This document shows, piece after piece, positions 18,416 through 27,643 of a stretch of 64,000 bases of DNA. Under the pieces are notes generated by a model that ran no database searches, was not told the DNA's origin, and was given only the letters and a program-made list of their open reading frames with translations. Position 1 is the first letter of the stretch. Every line of letters begins with the position of its first letter. Both the position numbers and the translations under genes were made by a program. Source of the stretch: Deltaproteobacteria bacterium. Lineage in GTDB: Bacteria > Myxococcota_A > UBA9160 > SZUA-336. Location of the stretch: NCBI GenBank assembly GCA_029261895.1, contig JAJDAK010000083.1:20685-84684 (forward strand). Direction: 5' to 3'.

Positions 18416-20308
18416 TCAATTCCCGTCGCGTATGGCTTCGAGTTCGTACCAGCGCGCGTAGACGACTTCAAGTTCGCTCATGATCGCAGCGAGTCGTGCG
18501 TGAACACGCGCTTGTTCGGCGGCATCACTCTTGTAGAACTCAGGCTGACTGATGCGCTCGGTCAGCTCGGCCTGCTCGCCTTCTAAGGTCTCGATCTTCG
18601 TGGGCGCTTGCGCGAGCTCACGCGTTTCATTGAAGCCGAGCTTCGTTGCTTTCTTCTTCGCGGGCGACGACGTCTTCGCAGCAGTCATGGATTTTGGCAG
18701 GACGCTCACCACCTTTGCACTTTGGCGCAACCAGTCCGAGTACCCGCCCACGAATTCCTGCACGCGGCCTTCACCCTCGAAGACGAGCGTCGACGTCACC
18801 ACGTTGTCGAGGAACGCGCGATCATGCGACACGAGCATGAGCGTACCGCGATAGTTCATGAGAAGTTCTTCGAGAAGTTCGAGCGTCTCAATATCGAGAT
18901 CGTTGGTCGGTTCGTCGAGCAACAGCAGGTTTGCGGGTTGTGCGAACAAGCGCGCGAGTAGCAGGCGATTGCGCTCGCCTCCCGAAAGCACCTTCACCGG
19001 CGTGCGCGCACGGTCGGGGCTGAATAGAAAATCCTTGAGATAGCCCATGACGTGGCGCTGCTGACCCTGCACATCAACAAAGCCGTTTTCGTTGGCGATG
19101 TTCTCGATCACCGTCTTCTCCAGGTCGAGGACGTCGCGCAGCTGGTCGTAGTACGCGATCTCGAGTTTCGTTCCCAAGCGCACGCTGCCCGACGTTGGCG
19201 CGAGCTGGCCAAGCAGGATGCGCAGCAAGGTCGTCTTGCCGATGCCGTTCGGACCGATCAGCCCAATGCGATCGCCGCGCATGATGCGCAGCGATAGATC
19301 GCGCACGAGTGGTTCTTCGCCATCGCTCCAGGCAAACGAAATCTTCTGCGCGTCGGCCACGAGCTTGCCCGACGTCCGCCCCTCATCGATCGACATACGC
19401 GCCTTGCCTTCGACTTCACGCCGTTTGGAACGTTCAGCACGCAATGCTTGGAGTGCTCGCACGCGACCTTCGTTACGCGTGCGCCGCGCTTTGATACCCT
19501 GACGAATCCAGACTTCTTCCTGTGCCAGGTTCTTATCGAACAACGCCGCGTGGCGTGCCTCTTCCTCGAGTGCCGCGGCCTTCTTCAGCAGGAACGTCGG
19601 ATAGTCGAAGGACCAAGATGTGAGCACACCGCGATCAAGCTCGACGATGCGCGTCGCAAGCCGCGTGAGCAACGCGCGATCATGCGTGACGAAGAGCACG
19701 CCACCGCGGAACTCGAGCAGCTGTTCTTCAAGCCACTGGATCACCTCGATGTCGAGATGGTTCGTGGGTTCGTCGAGCAGTAACAGGTCTGGCTCGGAAA
19801 CAAGTGCTTGTGCTAACGCGACCCGTCGCCGCCAACCACCGCTGAGCTCCCCGATCCTTTCATCGGGCGGAAGTTCGAGCCGCGCCAGGATCTGGTCCAC
19901 GCGCTGACTCAAGCTCCAGCCGTCGCAAGCTTCGATCTCGTGCTGCAACGCTTCCATGCGCTTCATCTGCAAAGGGTCTTCCGCCACCGCGTGCGAGACG
20001 TGGTGAAACTCCGCGAGCAGGCGACCAACATCGGCGAGCCCTCCCGCGACCACGTCGAAAACCGTGGCATCATCTTCAAAGGGCAGCTCCTGCGACAACC
20101 GTGCGATGCTGAGGCCCGGCTGACGCCAGATCCCGCCCGCGTCGGGCATGACCTCCTCATCAACGATCTTAAGCAGCGTGGACTTACCCGCGCCATTCCG
20201 GCCGATCAGACAGACGCGCTCCCCCGCATCGATCTGAAAGCTCGCCCCGTCGAGCAGGGCGTGCCGACCGAACGAAATCGAGACATTTTCGAGACTGAGC
20301 AAGGGCAT
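18416..20308 (-). CDS. uup: ABC-F ATPase, Uup-like
   Basis: 630 residues with two ABC nucleotide-binding domains and no membrane segment, the ABC-F layout. The first domain has GRNGAGKST (Walker A), LSGGWRRRVALAQAL and LLLDEPTNHLD; the second has GPNGIGKTT, LSGGERNRLLLAR and LLLDEPTNDLD. A linker of about 80 residues joins them. The C terminus (residues ~550-630) is a predicted coiled coil (QAELTERISQPEFYKSD), the DNA/ribosome-associated tail typical of Uup rather than EttA. Uup proteins act on ribosomes. It converges on the GST gene with a 23-base gap. Confidence 0.92.
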   Translation of the reverse strand: MPLLSLENVSISFGRHALLDGASFQIDAGERVCLIGRNGAGKSTLLKIVDEEVMPDAGGIWRQPGLSIARLSQELPFEDDATVFDVVAGGLADVGRLLAEFHHVSHAVAEDPLQMKRMEALQHEIEACDGWSLSQRVDQILARLELPPDERIGELSGGWRRRVALAQALVSEPDLLLLDEPTNHLDIEVIQWLEEQLLEFRGGVLFVTHDRALLTRLATRIVELDRGVLTSWSFDYPTFLLKKAAALEEEARHAALFDKNLAQEEVWIRQGIKARRTRNEGRVRALQALRAERSKRREVEGKARMSIDEGRTSGKLVADAQKISFAWSDGEEPLVRDLSLRIMRGDRIGLIGPNGIGKTTLLRILLGQLAPTSGSVRLGTKLEIAYYDQLRDVLDLEKTVIENIANENGFVDVQGQQRHVMGYLKDFLFSPDRARTPVKVLSGGERNRLLLARLFAQPANLLLLDEPTNDLDIETLELLEELLMNYRGTLMLVSHDRAFLDNVVTSTLVFEGEGRVQEFVGGYSDWLRQSAKVVSVLPKSMTAAKTSSPAKKKATKLGFNETRELAQAPTKIETLEGEQAELTERISQPEFYKSDAAEQARVHARLAAIMSELEVVYARWYELEAIRDGN

Positions 20309-20379
20309 GGGCGGGAATCATAGGGCGCTTGGCTCAGAACACACGCCCGCTACGGTACCCGTTGCCATGAATGTAGAAG

Positions 20380-20925
20380 CTAGAGCGTCTTACCACGGCC
20401 AGGACCCATCATCGTGGCGTTCGCAACGATGTAGAGCACGCGCCGGACGTAGCGGAGCCGGCTCAACAACCTGTCGTAGTTTCCATAGCGGAGAAACGCC
20501 TGGATGCAGGTCCAACCGACTCGAACCTCTAGACCATTCTTATTCCGCAGGACGAAGGTGGCGATGCGCCCGTGTTCTGAACGGCAGTGATCGCAGTACG
20601 GGTTCGACGAAAGCAGGTAGGGCTCTATATCGATCGCGGTGGCACCGGGGAGCCGAAATACGATATCTCCACTAGGAACATGATCGATGGAAATGCAGAA
20701 CTCCCAGCCATTCTCTTTGAGTGCGTGTCCCTTGAGTGAGAGAGAATACTTACGGTGCTGAGTCACCTGTCCCGTATCGCGATCGGTGTCGATCGTGTCC
20801 TCTTCCTCGATTGTTTCGGCCTTGATCTCAGAAAGACCGGTCTTGCGCGCCTGTAGTGCTAGATCCCAGAGTTCGTCCTGGAGCTCCTTCCAATATTCGT
20901 CCCAGACGGCGTAAACATCAGACAC
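20380..20925 (-). CDS. Hypothetical protein with NxYCDHC zinc-site-like motif
   Basis: 181 residues. The C-terminal half contains SNPYCDHCRSEHGRIATFVL, then LEVRVGWTCIQAFLRYGN: a CxxC pair, an Arg-x-Thr-Phe strand and a third Cys before a Phe-Leu. This pattern recurs in small proteins of phages, plasmids and some chromosomes, where it probably binds zinc. The N-terminal 90 residues are helical then acidic. The function is unknown. It has no signal peptide, and its 5' end faces the molybdoenzyme operon across a 420-base gap. Confidence 0.6.
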   Translation of the reverse strand: MSDVYAVWDEYWKELQDELWDLALQARKTGLSEIKAETIEEEDTIDTDRDTGQVTQHRKYSLSLKGHALKENGWEFCISIDHVPSGDIVFRLPGATAIDIEPYLLSSNPYCDHCRSEHGRIATFVLRNKNGLEVRVGWTCIQAFLRYGNYDRLLSRLRYVRRVLYIVANATMMGPGRGKTL

Positions 20926-21345
20926 TCTCGTCTCCAGCTGAGCTACAAATTCGCTCCCCTATCCCTCTGCGGTCAAGTGACGTGTCGACCTGAGACGTGC
21001 GTGAGTTTCCAAATTTGGCAGCAGCCGTACGCTCGCGTCCTCAACAAGGCGGGCTCGCGGTTGTGTGGCGTAACTCATGTCTTCTGATTGATCTAGATCA
21101 ATCAGATTATCCCAGGCCAGAAAGAGACAAGCCGCCTCACTGATGTGACCAACGGCCGCATATTCTACAAAGTCATGACACCACAGACCGCGTCGAAAAC
21201 ACCCATAACAGTCCCTCGGTAGACGATTGAACGAACCTCGCGGTATTCGCATTCGCTGGCGCGACATTTGCAACCCAACCCGGTTATTGGTCGGCTGCTC
21301 TGCCAAATAACTGCGGCAGCTCTGAGAATCGAAGAGGGGGACTTC
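20926..21345. other. Regulatory intergenic region before the molybdoenzyme operon
   Basis: This 420-base gap separates two divergent genes. It holds a perfect 20-bp palindrome (listed separately). The minus-strand frame 20959-21306 covers most of it but has no family features. The operon's ribosome site is the GAGGGGGA just before 21346. Confidence 0.6.
21085..21104. promoter_or_regulatory. FNR/CRP-family binding site
   Basis: TGATTGATCTAGATCAATCA is a perfect 20-bp palindrome whose core TTGATCTAGATCAA (21088-21101) matches the FNR consensus TTGAT-N4-ATCAA exactly. Its centre is 251 bases before the molybdoenzyme alpha-subunit ATG and 170 bases before the divergent gene's ATG. Oxygen- or nitric-oxide-sensing control of the operon by an FNR/Dnr-type protein is the natural inference. 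Confidence 0.75.
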
Positions 21346-24300
21346 ATGGATCAGAACTCCGGTGTGAAGCGACGAGATTTCTTGAAGGGAGCGGGCACCA
21401 CTTTAGCAATGGTCGCCGGCAGTGAGCTGCTCTCCCTTTCGCTGCTCAAGCCGGCATCCGCGGCGACCAATCCGTTGGCCGATTACCCAAATCGCGACTG
21501 GGAGACACTCTATCGTGATGTGTATGCCTACGATGACAGCTTCATCTTCGTCTGCACCCCGAACTGCACACATAACTGCTACCTGAAGGCCTACGTTAAG
21601 AACGGCGTGATTACACGCTGCGGTCCTTCACAGCGCTTCAACGAAGCGACGGACCTTTACGGCACCAAAGCAAGTCCCCGCTGGGATCCGCGCCATTGCA
21701 ATAAGGGGATCGCCGTCGTTCGCCGATTTACGGGTGATCGACGCGTGAAGAGTCCCAAGGTCCGCCGCGGCTTTAAAGAATGGGTCGACCGTGAATTCCC
21801 ACGCGGGGAAGATGGTCTTCCCCCGGCCGAACTCTTTCGGCGTGGCGAAGATACTTTCCTGTCCATTGGCTGGGAAGAAGCCTATGCGATGGTCGCTAAG
21901 GTCCAGACGCACCTCGCACGCTATTACTCCGGTGATAAGGGCGCCGAGCGGCTCTTGGCGCAGGACTATCACCCTGAAATGGTCAAAGCCTGCGAAGGTG
22001 CAGGCACGCGCGTACTCAAGTTCCGTGGCGGAATGCCGGTACTTGGCTCGATCAAGCTCTTCGGTCAATACCGCTCAGCCAACTCGATGGCGTTGTTGGA
22101 TGCGCATATTCGAGGTGTAGAACCAGACCAAGCCAAAGGCGGTTCAGGCTTCGATAACTATACCTGGCACACCGATTTGCCACCCGGTCACCCCATGGTT
22201 TGCGGTCAGCAGACCATTGATTTTGATCTCGCGAACGTCGAATACTCCAAAGTCGCGATTCTTTGGGGCATGAACTGGATCTCCACCAAGATGCCCGATG
22301 CGCACTTTCTGACGGAAGCACGCATGAAGGGTACGCGGGTGATCTCGATCACGACCGAGTACAGTTCAACCGCATCAAAATCGGATGAGATCATTGTGAT
22401 CCGCCCCGGTACGGACCCTGCTCTTGCGCTGGGTGTCGCGCGCGAGATCATCGAACAGGATCTTTACGACAAGAAGTTCGTAAAGGGCCATACCGACCTG
22501 CCGCTCTTGGTTCGCATGGATACGAAAGAGCTATTGCGCGCAGCGGATGTAATCCCCAACTACAAGAACGCCAAGCTCAAGCGCACCAAAGTTCTGAAGC
22601 CCGGCGAGAAGGTCGCGCCCTACGCAACCAACGAAGGTCACCCCGTGGTCTCGGAGAAACTGCGCGAGGGATGGGGCGACTTCGTCGTCTGGGATACGAA
22701 GAGCGAATCGTTTTCGGCGGTCTCACGTGATGACATCGGTAAGTTCTTCTTTGCACGTGGCATCGACCCCGCACTGGAAGGAACCTTCAAGGCTACGATC
22801 GATGGCGCGGAGGTAGAGCTCCGACCGGTCTTCGACCTGGTTCGGCAACACCTGCGCGATACCTGGTCACCAGAGAATGTGCAGAAGGTCACCTGGGCAC
22901 CGCAGAGCGCGGTCAAGAGTCTTGCACAGCAATGTGCCGCGAATCCTGAGGGGGTGCTCTTCGTCGTCGGGATGGGACCAAACCAAATGTTCAACGCCGA
23001 CCAGAAGGATCGCGCAATCCTCCTCGTTGCCAGCTTGACGCGCAACGTCGGCTTCCGCGGGGGCAATGTGGGAAGTTACGCGGGCAACTACCGGGCAGCC
23101 TATTTTAACGGCATGCCCCAGTACATGTCGGAAGACCCCTTCGATCCCGAACTGGACCCGGAGAAAAAGGTGCGGATCCGTCCCACGGTTCGCATGCAGT
23201 CGGCACATTACTACAGTCATGGTGACACGCCGTTGGATGTGCATGGCAAGATCTACAATGGCAAGACCCACATGCCACTTCCCACAAAGCATCTGTGGTT
23301 CTCGGCTTCCAACTCGCTTCTGGGCAATGCCAAGGGACATTACGACGTTGTCATGAACCTACTGCGTCACCCTGCCTATCGCGCCAAGTCGCAGAGCAAG
23401 CGGATGATCGATGCGGTGATTGTTAACGAGTGGTGGTGGACGGGCAGCTGCGAGTACGCAGATATGGTCATGGCGGTGGACTCCTGGGGTGAATACAACG
23501 TTCACGACATGACCAACTCCTGCACGAATCCCTTCATGCAGGTGATGCCGCTCTCGAAGGTCGGCCGTATTCACAACACGCGCTCGGATTCGCAGATTTA
23601 CGCGGGTGTTGCGGGCAAGTTGGCGGAGATCACCGGCGATAAGCGCTTTAACGACTACTGGCATTTCATCGAGAAGGACAAAGCAGCGACCTACATCCAG
23701 CGAGTTCTGGATCACAGCAATGTCACCAAGGGGTACCAGTTCAAGGACCTATTGGAGAAGGCAGAAAAAGGCATCCCCGTCATGATGATGGGTCGCAGCT
23801 ATCCCAAGTTCATCGGCTACGAGCAGAGCGTGGAGTGCCTGCCCTGGTACAACCGCACGGGTCGGCTCGAGTTCTTACGTGACGAACCTGAGTTCCGCAT
23901 GCACGGCGAGAATATTCCGCTTCACCGCGAACCGATTGACTCAACATTCCACGAGCCGAACGTCATTGTGGCCGCGCCGCATCCGCTGATCCGGCCGGAC
24001 ACGCCGAAAGACATGGGGTTCTCCAGCAAAGATCTCCGTGGTGAGACACGTCAGGTGCGCAACGTCATATTGACCCCTGACGAACTACTGAAAACAAAAC
24101 ACCCTTTGATGAAACATGGCTTCACGCATCAGTGGATCACCCCGAAGTATCGACACAGTGTTCATACCTTGGTTGCGGACCTCGATCTGCTGGCCGTGTG
24201 GTGGGGACCGTATGGCGATATGTATCGCCATGACAAGCGCTCGCCTTGGATCGGTGAAGGCTACGTCGACATCAATCCCACCGACGCCAAGGAACTCGGA

Positions 24301-24852
24301 ATCGGAGACGGTGACTACGTCTGGGTTGATGCCGATCCCGAAGACCGGCCGTTCCATGGCTGGCAGGAACGACCCAAGGAAGCCAAGATCGCTCGTGCGA
24401 TGATGCGCGCGCGCTACTACCCGGGAACTCCGCGCGGTATCGCACGCACCTTCTTTCACTTTGCGGGTGCATCGTTCGGTAGCGTGCGTGGACATGAGAC
24501 ACGCGCCGACGGACAAGCCAAGAGTCCCGTAACTGGTTACCAGGCAATGTACCGCTACGGCAGCCATCAAAGTGGTACGCGCAGCTGGTTGCGACCGACG
24601 CTCCTAACAGATTCATTGGTTCGCAAGAATCTAATGGGACAGGGAATCGGCCAGGGCTTCTGCCCAGATGTTCACTGCGCCAACGGCGCGCCGCGAGAAG
24701 CGTTTGTGAAGTTCGAGAAGGCGGAACCAGGAGGCAAGGACGGAGTCAGCCCGTGGGAGCCCATTGCCATGGGAATCCGCCCTACACAGGAAAGCGACAG
24801 CATGAAACATTTCCTGGCGGGCCAGTTCGTCAAGGTAAAGAGAGGGAGCTGA
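21346..24852 (+). CDS. Type II DMSO-reductase-family molybdoenzyme, catalytic alpha subunit
   Basis: 1168 residues from the ATG at 21346 (GAGGGGGA upstream). The Tat signal is VKRRDFLKGAGTTLAMVAG, so the folded enzyme goes to the periplasm. The proximal Fe-S motif reads CTPNCTHNC then a distant HCNKG (C-x3-C-x3-C-x39-C); NarG has His at the first position. Downstream blocks GMNWISTKMPDAHFL, EYSSTASKSDEIIVIRPGTD and the C-terminal molybdopterin domain (DINPTDAKELGIGDGDYV) match the group with NarG, selenate, chlorate and perchlorate reductases, dimethylsulfide dehydrogenase and ethylbenzene/steroid dehydrogenases. The substrate cannot be read. It heads a five-gene operon. Confidence 0.92.
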   Translation: MDQNSGVKRRDFLKGAGTTLAMVAGSELLSLSLLKPASAATNPLADYPNRDWETLYRDVYAYDDSFIFVCTPNCTHNCYLKAYVKNGVITRCGPSQRFNEATDLYGTKASPRWDPRHCNKGIAVVRRFTGDRRVKSPKVRRGFKEWVDREFPRGEDGLPPAELFRRGEDTFLSIGWEEAYAMVAKVQTHLARYYSGDKGAERLLAQDYHPEMVKACEGAGTRVLKFRGGMPVLGSIKLFGQYRSANSMALLDAHIRGVEPDQAKGGSGFDNYTWHTDLPPGHPMVCGQQTIDFDLANVEYSKVAILWGMNWISTKMPDAHFLTEARMKGTRVISITTEYSSTASKSDEIIVIRPGTDPALALGVAREIIEQDLYDKKFVKGHTDLPLLVRMDTKELLRAADVIPNYKNAKLKRTKVLKPGEKVAPYATNEGHPVVSEKLREGWGDFVVWDTKSESFSAVSRDDIGKFFFARGIDPALEGTFKATIDGAEVELRPVFDLVRQHLRDTWSPENVQKVTWAPQSAVKSLAQQCAANPEGVLFVVGMGPNQMFNADQKDRAILLVASLTRNVGFRGGNVGSYAGNYRAAYFNGMPQYMSEDPFDPELDPEKKVRIRPTVRMQSAHYYSHGDTPLDVHGKIYNGKTHMPLPTKHLWFSASNSLLGNAKGHYDVVMNLLRHPAYRAKSQSKRMIDAVIVNEWWWTGSCEYADMVMAVDSWGEYNVHDMTNSCTNPFMQVMPLSKVGRIHNTRSDSQIYAGVAGKLAEITGDKRFNDYWHFIEKDKAATYIQRVLDHSNVTKGYQFKDLLEKAEKGIPVMMMGRSYPKFIGYEQSVECLPWYNRTGRLEFLRDEPEFRMHGENIPLHREPIDSTFHEPNVIVAAPHPLIRPDTPKDMGFSSKDLRGETRQVRNVILTPDELLKTKHPLMKHGFTHQWITPKYRHSVHTLVADLDLLAVWWGPYGDMYRHDKRSPWIGEGYVDINPTDAKELGIGDGDYVWVDADPEDRPFHGWQERPKEAKIARAMMRARYYPGTPRGIARTFFHFAGASFGSVRGHETRADGQAKSPVTGYQAMYRYGSHQSGTRSWLRPTLLTDSLVRKNLMGQGIGQGFCPDVHCANGAPREAFVKFEKAEPGGKDGVSPWEPIAMGIRPTQESDSMKHFLAGQFVKVKRGS

Positions 24853-24856
24853 GCGC

Positions 24857-25999
24857 ATGGGAAAGGTATTCAATTGGCAGTTGGGCCGAGAGATGGAGTA
24901 TCCGTACGAAGATGCTCGCCCCGATCGGCAAATCTCTTGGGTCTTTGATCTAAACAAGTGCATCGCATGCCAGACTTGTTCTATCGCGTGCAAGATGACG
25001 TGGACCTCCGGGCGCGGCCAGGAGTACATGTTCTGGAACAATGTCGAGACCAAACCCTATGGGGGATACCCCAAGGCCTGGGACCTAAAGGTGCTAGAGA
25101 AGATTGGGCCGGGATCTTGGAGCGACGGCAAGTACGAAGGCAAGACGATCTTTGAAGCAGCGGATCCGGTCAAAGAGAAGATGGCGGGTTATCGTCCCGG
25201 TGACGAAGAGTGGAACCACCCCAACATCGGCGAGGATCTGATCGCGGGCGGCGAGATGCCACAGGGTGCACACATCAAGGACGAGACTCACCCGCTCTGG
25301 TTCTTCTACATGCCGCGGATTTGCAACCACTGCACACATCCAGCATGTCTTGCAGCCTGCCCCCGCAAGGCCATCTACAAACGCAAAGAAGACGGCATCG
25401 TGCTGATCGATCAGAGCCGTTGCCGTGGGTATCGTGAGTGTGTCAAGGGTTGCCCCTATGGCAAGTCTCTCTTTCGCCCCAACCATGAAGTCTCAGAGAA
25501 GTGCATCGGCTGCTATCCAAAAGTCGAAAAAGGCAGACAGACTCAGTGCGTGGAGAATTGCATCGGCAAGATTCGGGGTCAGGGTTTTCTAACGGACCTC
25601 ACCAAAGGAGAGGCCAATCCGGACAATCCAATCGACTATCTGGTTCATATTCGTAAGCTGGCCCTGCCGCTTTATCCACAGTTTGGAACCGGGCCGAATG
25701 TCTACTACATCCCACCAATCCACACTCCCACGGACTTCCTCGAACAGATGTTCGGTGGCGGCGTTCAGCAGTCGATTGAAGCTTACCGAAACATTCCAAA
25801 CGATCCGAAGCTGGCGGGGTTGCTCCAGCTCTTCGGTAGCTCACCTGAGATCATGGAACGCTTCAAGGTCAAGGACGATGTGGCGTACGGCTACAACAAG
25901 AAGGGGAAAGAAGTTGCCGCAGTTCCCCTCACGGAACCCCCACAGATGCGCAAGGGCTACGACAAGAAACTCGATGTCTATCGACTCGATGTGACCTAA
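24857..25999 (+). CDS. Molybdoenzyme iron-sulfur beta subunit (NarH/EbdB-like)
   Basis: 380 residues, starting four bases after the alpha subunit stop. Four cysteine groups are visible: CIACQTCSIACKMTW near residue 35, CNHCTHPACLAACP near 155, CRGYRECVKGCPYGK near 193 and CIGCYPK..QCVENC near 215-235. Together they bind three [4Fe-4S] clusters and one [3Fe-4S]; in the third group Tyr occupies the position of a second Cys (Trp in NarH), the mark of the [3Fe-4S] site. It has no signal peptide, consistent with export as a complex on the alpha subunit's Tat signal. It passes electrons between the molybdenum and heme-b subunits. Confidence 0.93.
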   Translation: MGKVFNWQLGREMEYPYEDARPDRQISWVFDLNKCIACQTCSIACKMTWTSGRGQEYMFWNNVETKPYGGYPKAWDLKVLEKIGPGSWSDGKYEGKTIFEAADPVKEKMAGYRPGDEEWNHPNIGEDLIAGGEMPQGAHIKDETHPLWFFYMPRICNHCTHPACLAACPRKAIYKRKEDGIVLIDQSRCRGYRECVKGCPYGKSLFRPNHEVSEKCIGCYPKVEKGRQTQCVENCIGKIRGQGFLTDLTKGEANPDNPIDYLVHIRKLALPLYPQFGTGPNVYYIPPIHTPTDFLEQMFGGGVQQSIEAYRNIPNDPKLAGLLQLFGSSPEIMERFKVKDDVAYGYNKKGKEVAAVPLTEPPQMRKGYDKKLDVYRLDVT

Positions 26000-26025
26000 G
26001 ACGAAACTGAAGGAGGAAATCAGAG

Positions 26026-26922
26026 ATGGCGAGAGTCTGCAGCTTCGTAATCGCGGTCGCGTTCTTGTGGATCGGTCTTGGCTTCCTGTCATCCAACGCG
26101 GATGCACAGGCGGCTGATCCAGCTGAAGTGCGTGTGGTCTTTGTACGGGACGGGGTCTTTACTAGCCCAACCGACCCAGCGTGGGATCAGATTCCAGAGA
26201 CGCGCCACGCATTAATGGCGCAGATGATAGCGGTGCCACACGGCGGGGGCAGCGTCTCCGAGATTTCCGTGCGTGCCATCCACGATGGCGACCGAATTGC
26301 GATCCGCCTGGAATGGGCCGACCTGAGCGCAGACATCGGTGTGGGGGTGAATACGTTTCGCGACGCCGCCGCAATCGGTTTTCCAGTCGGGCGGCCGGAG
26401 ATTACACCCTCCCCTTTCATGGGTGATGAAGAGCATCCCGTTGTCATCTGGCAATGGGCGGCCGATTTCGACGCGGACGCGGAGGGCAAGAGTCGCTTTG
26501 GTACACGCTACCCGCATAGCGAGGGAGTTTGGATCTTCCCGCAGGACTTGAGTGTGCGTCAACAGGTGCGTGGCTGGAGAGGCGCAAACGCAGTGATCGA
26601 ATACGTGGCCCATGGCTTCGGTACGCTCACACCACGCATCGAGACAAGCGTGGAGGGCTCAAGTGAACACAAAGATGGTAAATGGAACGTCGTGCTTCGA
26701 CGCAAACTCTCAACTTCGAATACCGAGGACCCGGCGTTTGTGCCCGGTGAAGCTTCGTCGCTAATTCTCGCGGTTTGGGACGGTGCAAAAGAAGAGGTCA
26801 ACGGTCGCAAGGCCGTCACATACCAGTGGATTCCCGCGAAACTGGATGGAACCCAATCGACCACAGCGCGGGCAGATGTAGGAGCGCAGGGAGATGCAGG
26901 AGGCCCGGATGCAGATGAGTAG
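26026..26922 (+). CDS. Heme-b gamma subunit, ethylbenzene dehydrogenase-type domain
   Basis: 298 residues with AAGGAGG before the ATG. A Sec-type signal peptide ends near residue 28 (SSNADAQA). The rest matches the EB_dh domain of EbdC, DdhC, SerC and ClrC: VRVVFVRDGVF at the start, VSVRAIHDGDRIAIRLEWAD-like strands in the middle, and PFMGDEEHPVVIWQWAADF, where a Met of this region is a plausible heme axial ligand as in EbdC. This replaces the membrane NarI of nitrate reductases, so the complex should be soluble and periplasmic, exchanging electrons with a cytochrome c. Twenty-six bases separate it from the beta gene. Confidence 0.85.
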   Translation: MARVCSFVIAVAFLWIGLGFLSSNADAQAADPAEVRVVFVRDGVFTSPTDPAWDQIPETRHALMAQMIAVPHGGGSVSEISVRAIHDGDRIAIRLEWADLSADIGVGVNTFRDAAAIGFPVGRPEITPSPFMGDEEHPVVIWQWAADFDADAEGKSRFGTRYPHSEGVWIFPQDLSVRQQVRGWRGANAVIEYVAHGFGTLTPRIETSVEGSSEHKDGKWNVVLRRKLSTSNTEDPAFVPGEASSLILAVWDGAKEEVNGRKAVTYQWIPAKLDGTQSTTARADVGAQGDAGGPDADE

Positions 26923-27637
26923 TCAAGTTTCGACGGAGATTTCGTTTAGCCAAGATCGTGCCCGCGTCTATCGTGCGTTAGCTCAGGTGTTTCGTGTACC
27001 GGATGTGGCCACGATCCGTGAAGCCTGCGAGCGCGACCTGCCCGAACTCTGTCAGGCCATGGAGCGGTTAACGAGTGAATCCTCATCGGAAGAAATCACC
27101 AGACTGCTCGGCGAGGCTCGCACACTATATGACGTATTTGCTGCGGCTCAACTCGAAGAGCTTCGCGCTGGACACTATCGTGCGTTTGATGAGAGCAGTG
27201 GCACGCGCTGTGCACCGACGGAAATGGATCAGCTCGGAGGTGTGCCACAACTCGAACTCACGCGTACTTTCGAAATGGCCGACGTCGCAGGTTTTTACAA
27301 AGCATTTGGTGTTGAAGTAGGAGATACGGGAGAGCGTGTCGATCATATCGCGGTGGAGCTCGAGTTTATGAACCTGCTTGCTGTGAAGGAGTCGATCGCA
27401 CTCCAAGAAGAAGGCGAAGGCGAACACGCAGAGATTTGCCGCAACGCCTCGCGAGTATTCCTACGCGACCATCTGGGTCGCTGGGCTTCACGCTTCGGCG
27501 AAGCTCTCGCCAAAGCGGATGGAGATTCGATCTACAGCATAGCTGGGCGTTTGCTGGAAGACTTTGTCGGGTTTGACGCGCGGCGGATCAAAGCGGCCGA
27601 CGCACCTCTGCATCGCATCGCAATCAAGGACAACTAG
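26909..27637 (+). CDS. TorD/DdhD-like molybdoenzyme maturation chaperone
   Basis: 242 residues from the ATG at 26909, chosen because AGGAGG lies five bases upstream; it overlaps the gamma gene by 14 bases. The protein is all helical with the TorD/NarJ/DmsD layout: RARVYRALAQVFRVPD at the start, LEELRAGHYRAFDES and ADVAGFYKAFGVEV in the middle, then HIAVELEFMNLLAVKE, a conserved chaperone core. Members bind the Tat signal and load cofactor before export, so its partner is the alpha subunit. Overlap and order are those of ddhABDC/ebdABCD-type operons. Confidence 0.88.
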   Translation: MQMSSQVSTEISFSQDRARVYRALAQVFRVPDVATIREACERDLPELCQAMERLTSESSSEEITRLLGEARTLYDVFAAAQLEELRAGHYRAFDESSGTRCAPTEMDQLGGVPQLELTRTFEMADVAGFYKAFGVEVGDTGERVDHIAVELEFMNLLAVKESIALQEEGEGEHAEICRNASRVFLRDHLGRWASRFGEALAKADGDSIYSIAGRLLEDFVGFDARRIKAADAPLHRIAIKDN

Positions 27638-27643
27638 CCAGTC

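Noticed and set aside
20959..21306. 115-codon minus-strand frame before the molybdoenzyme operon
   Set aside because: No family features or ribosome site, and it runs through the FNR palindrome and operon leader.
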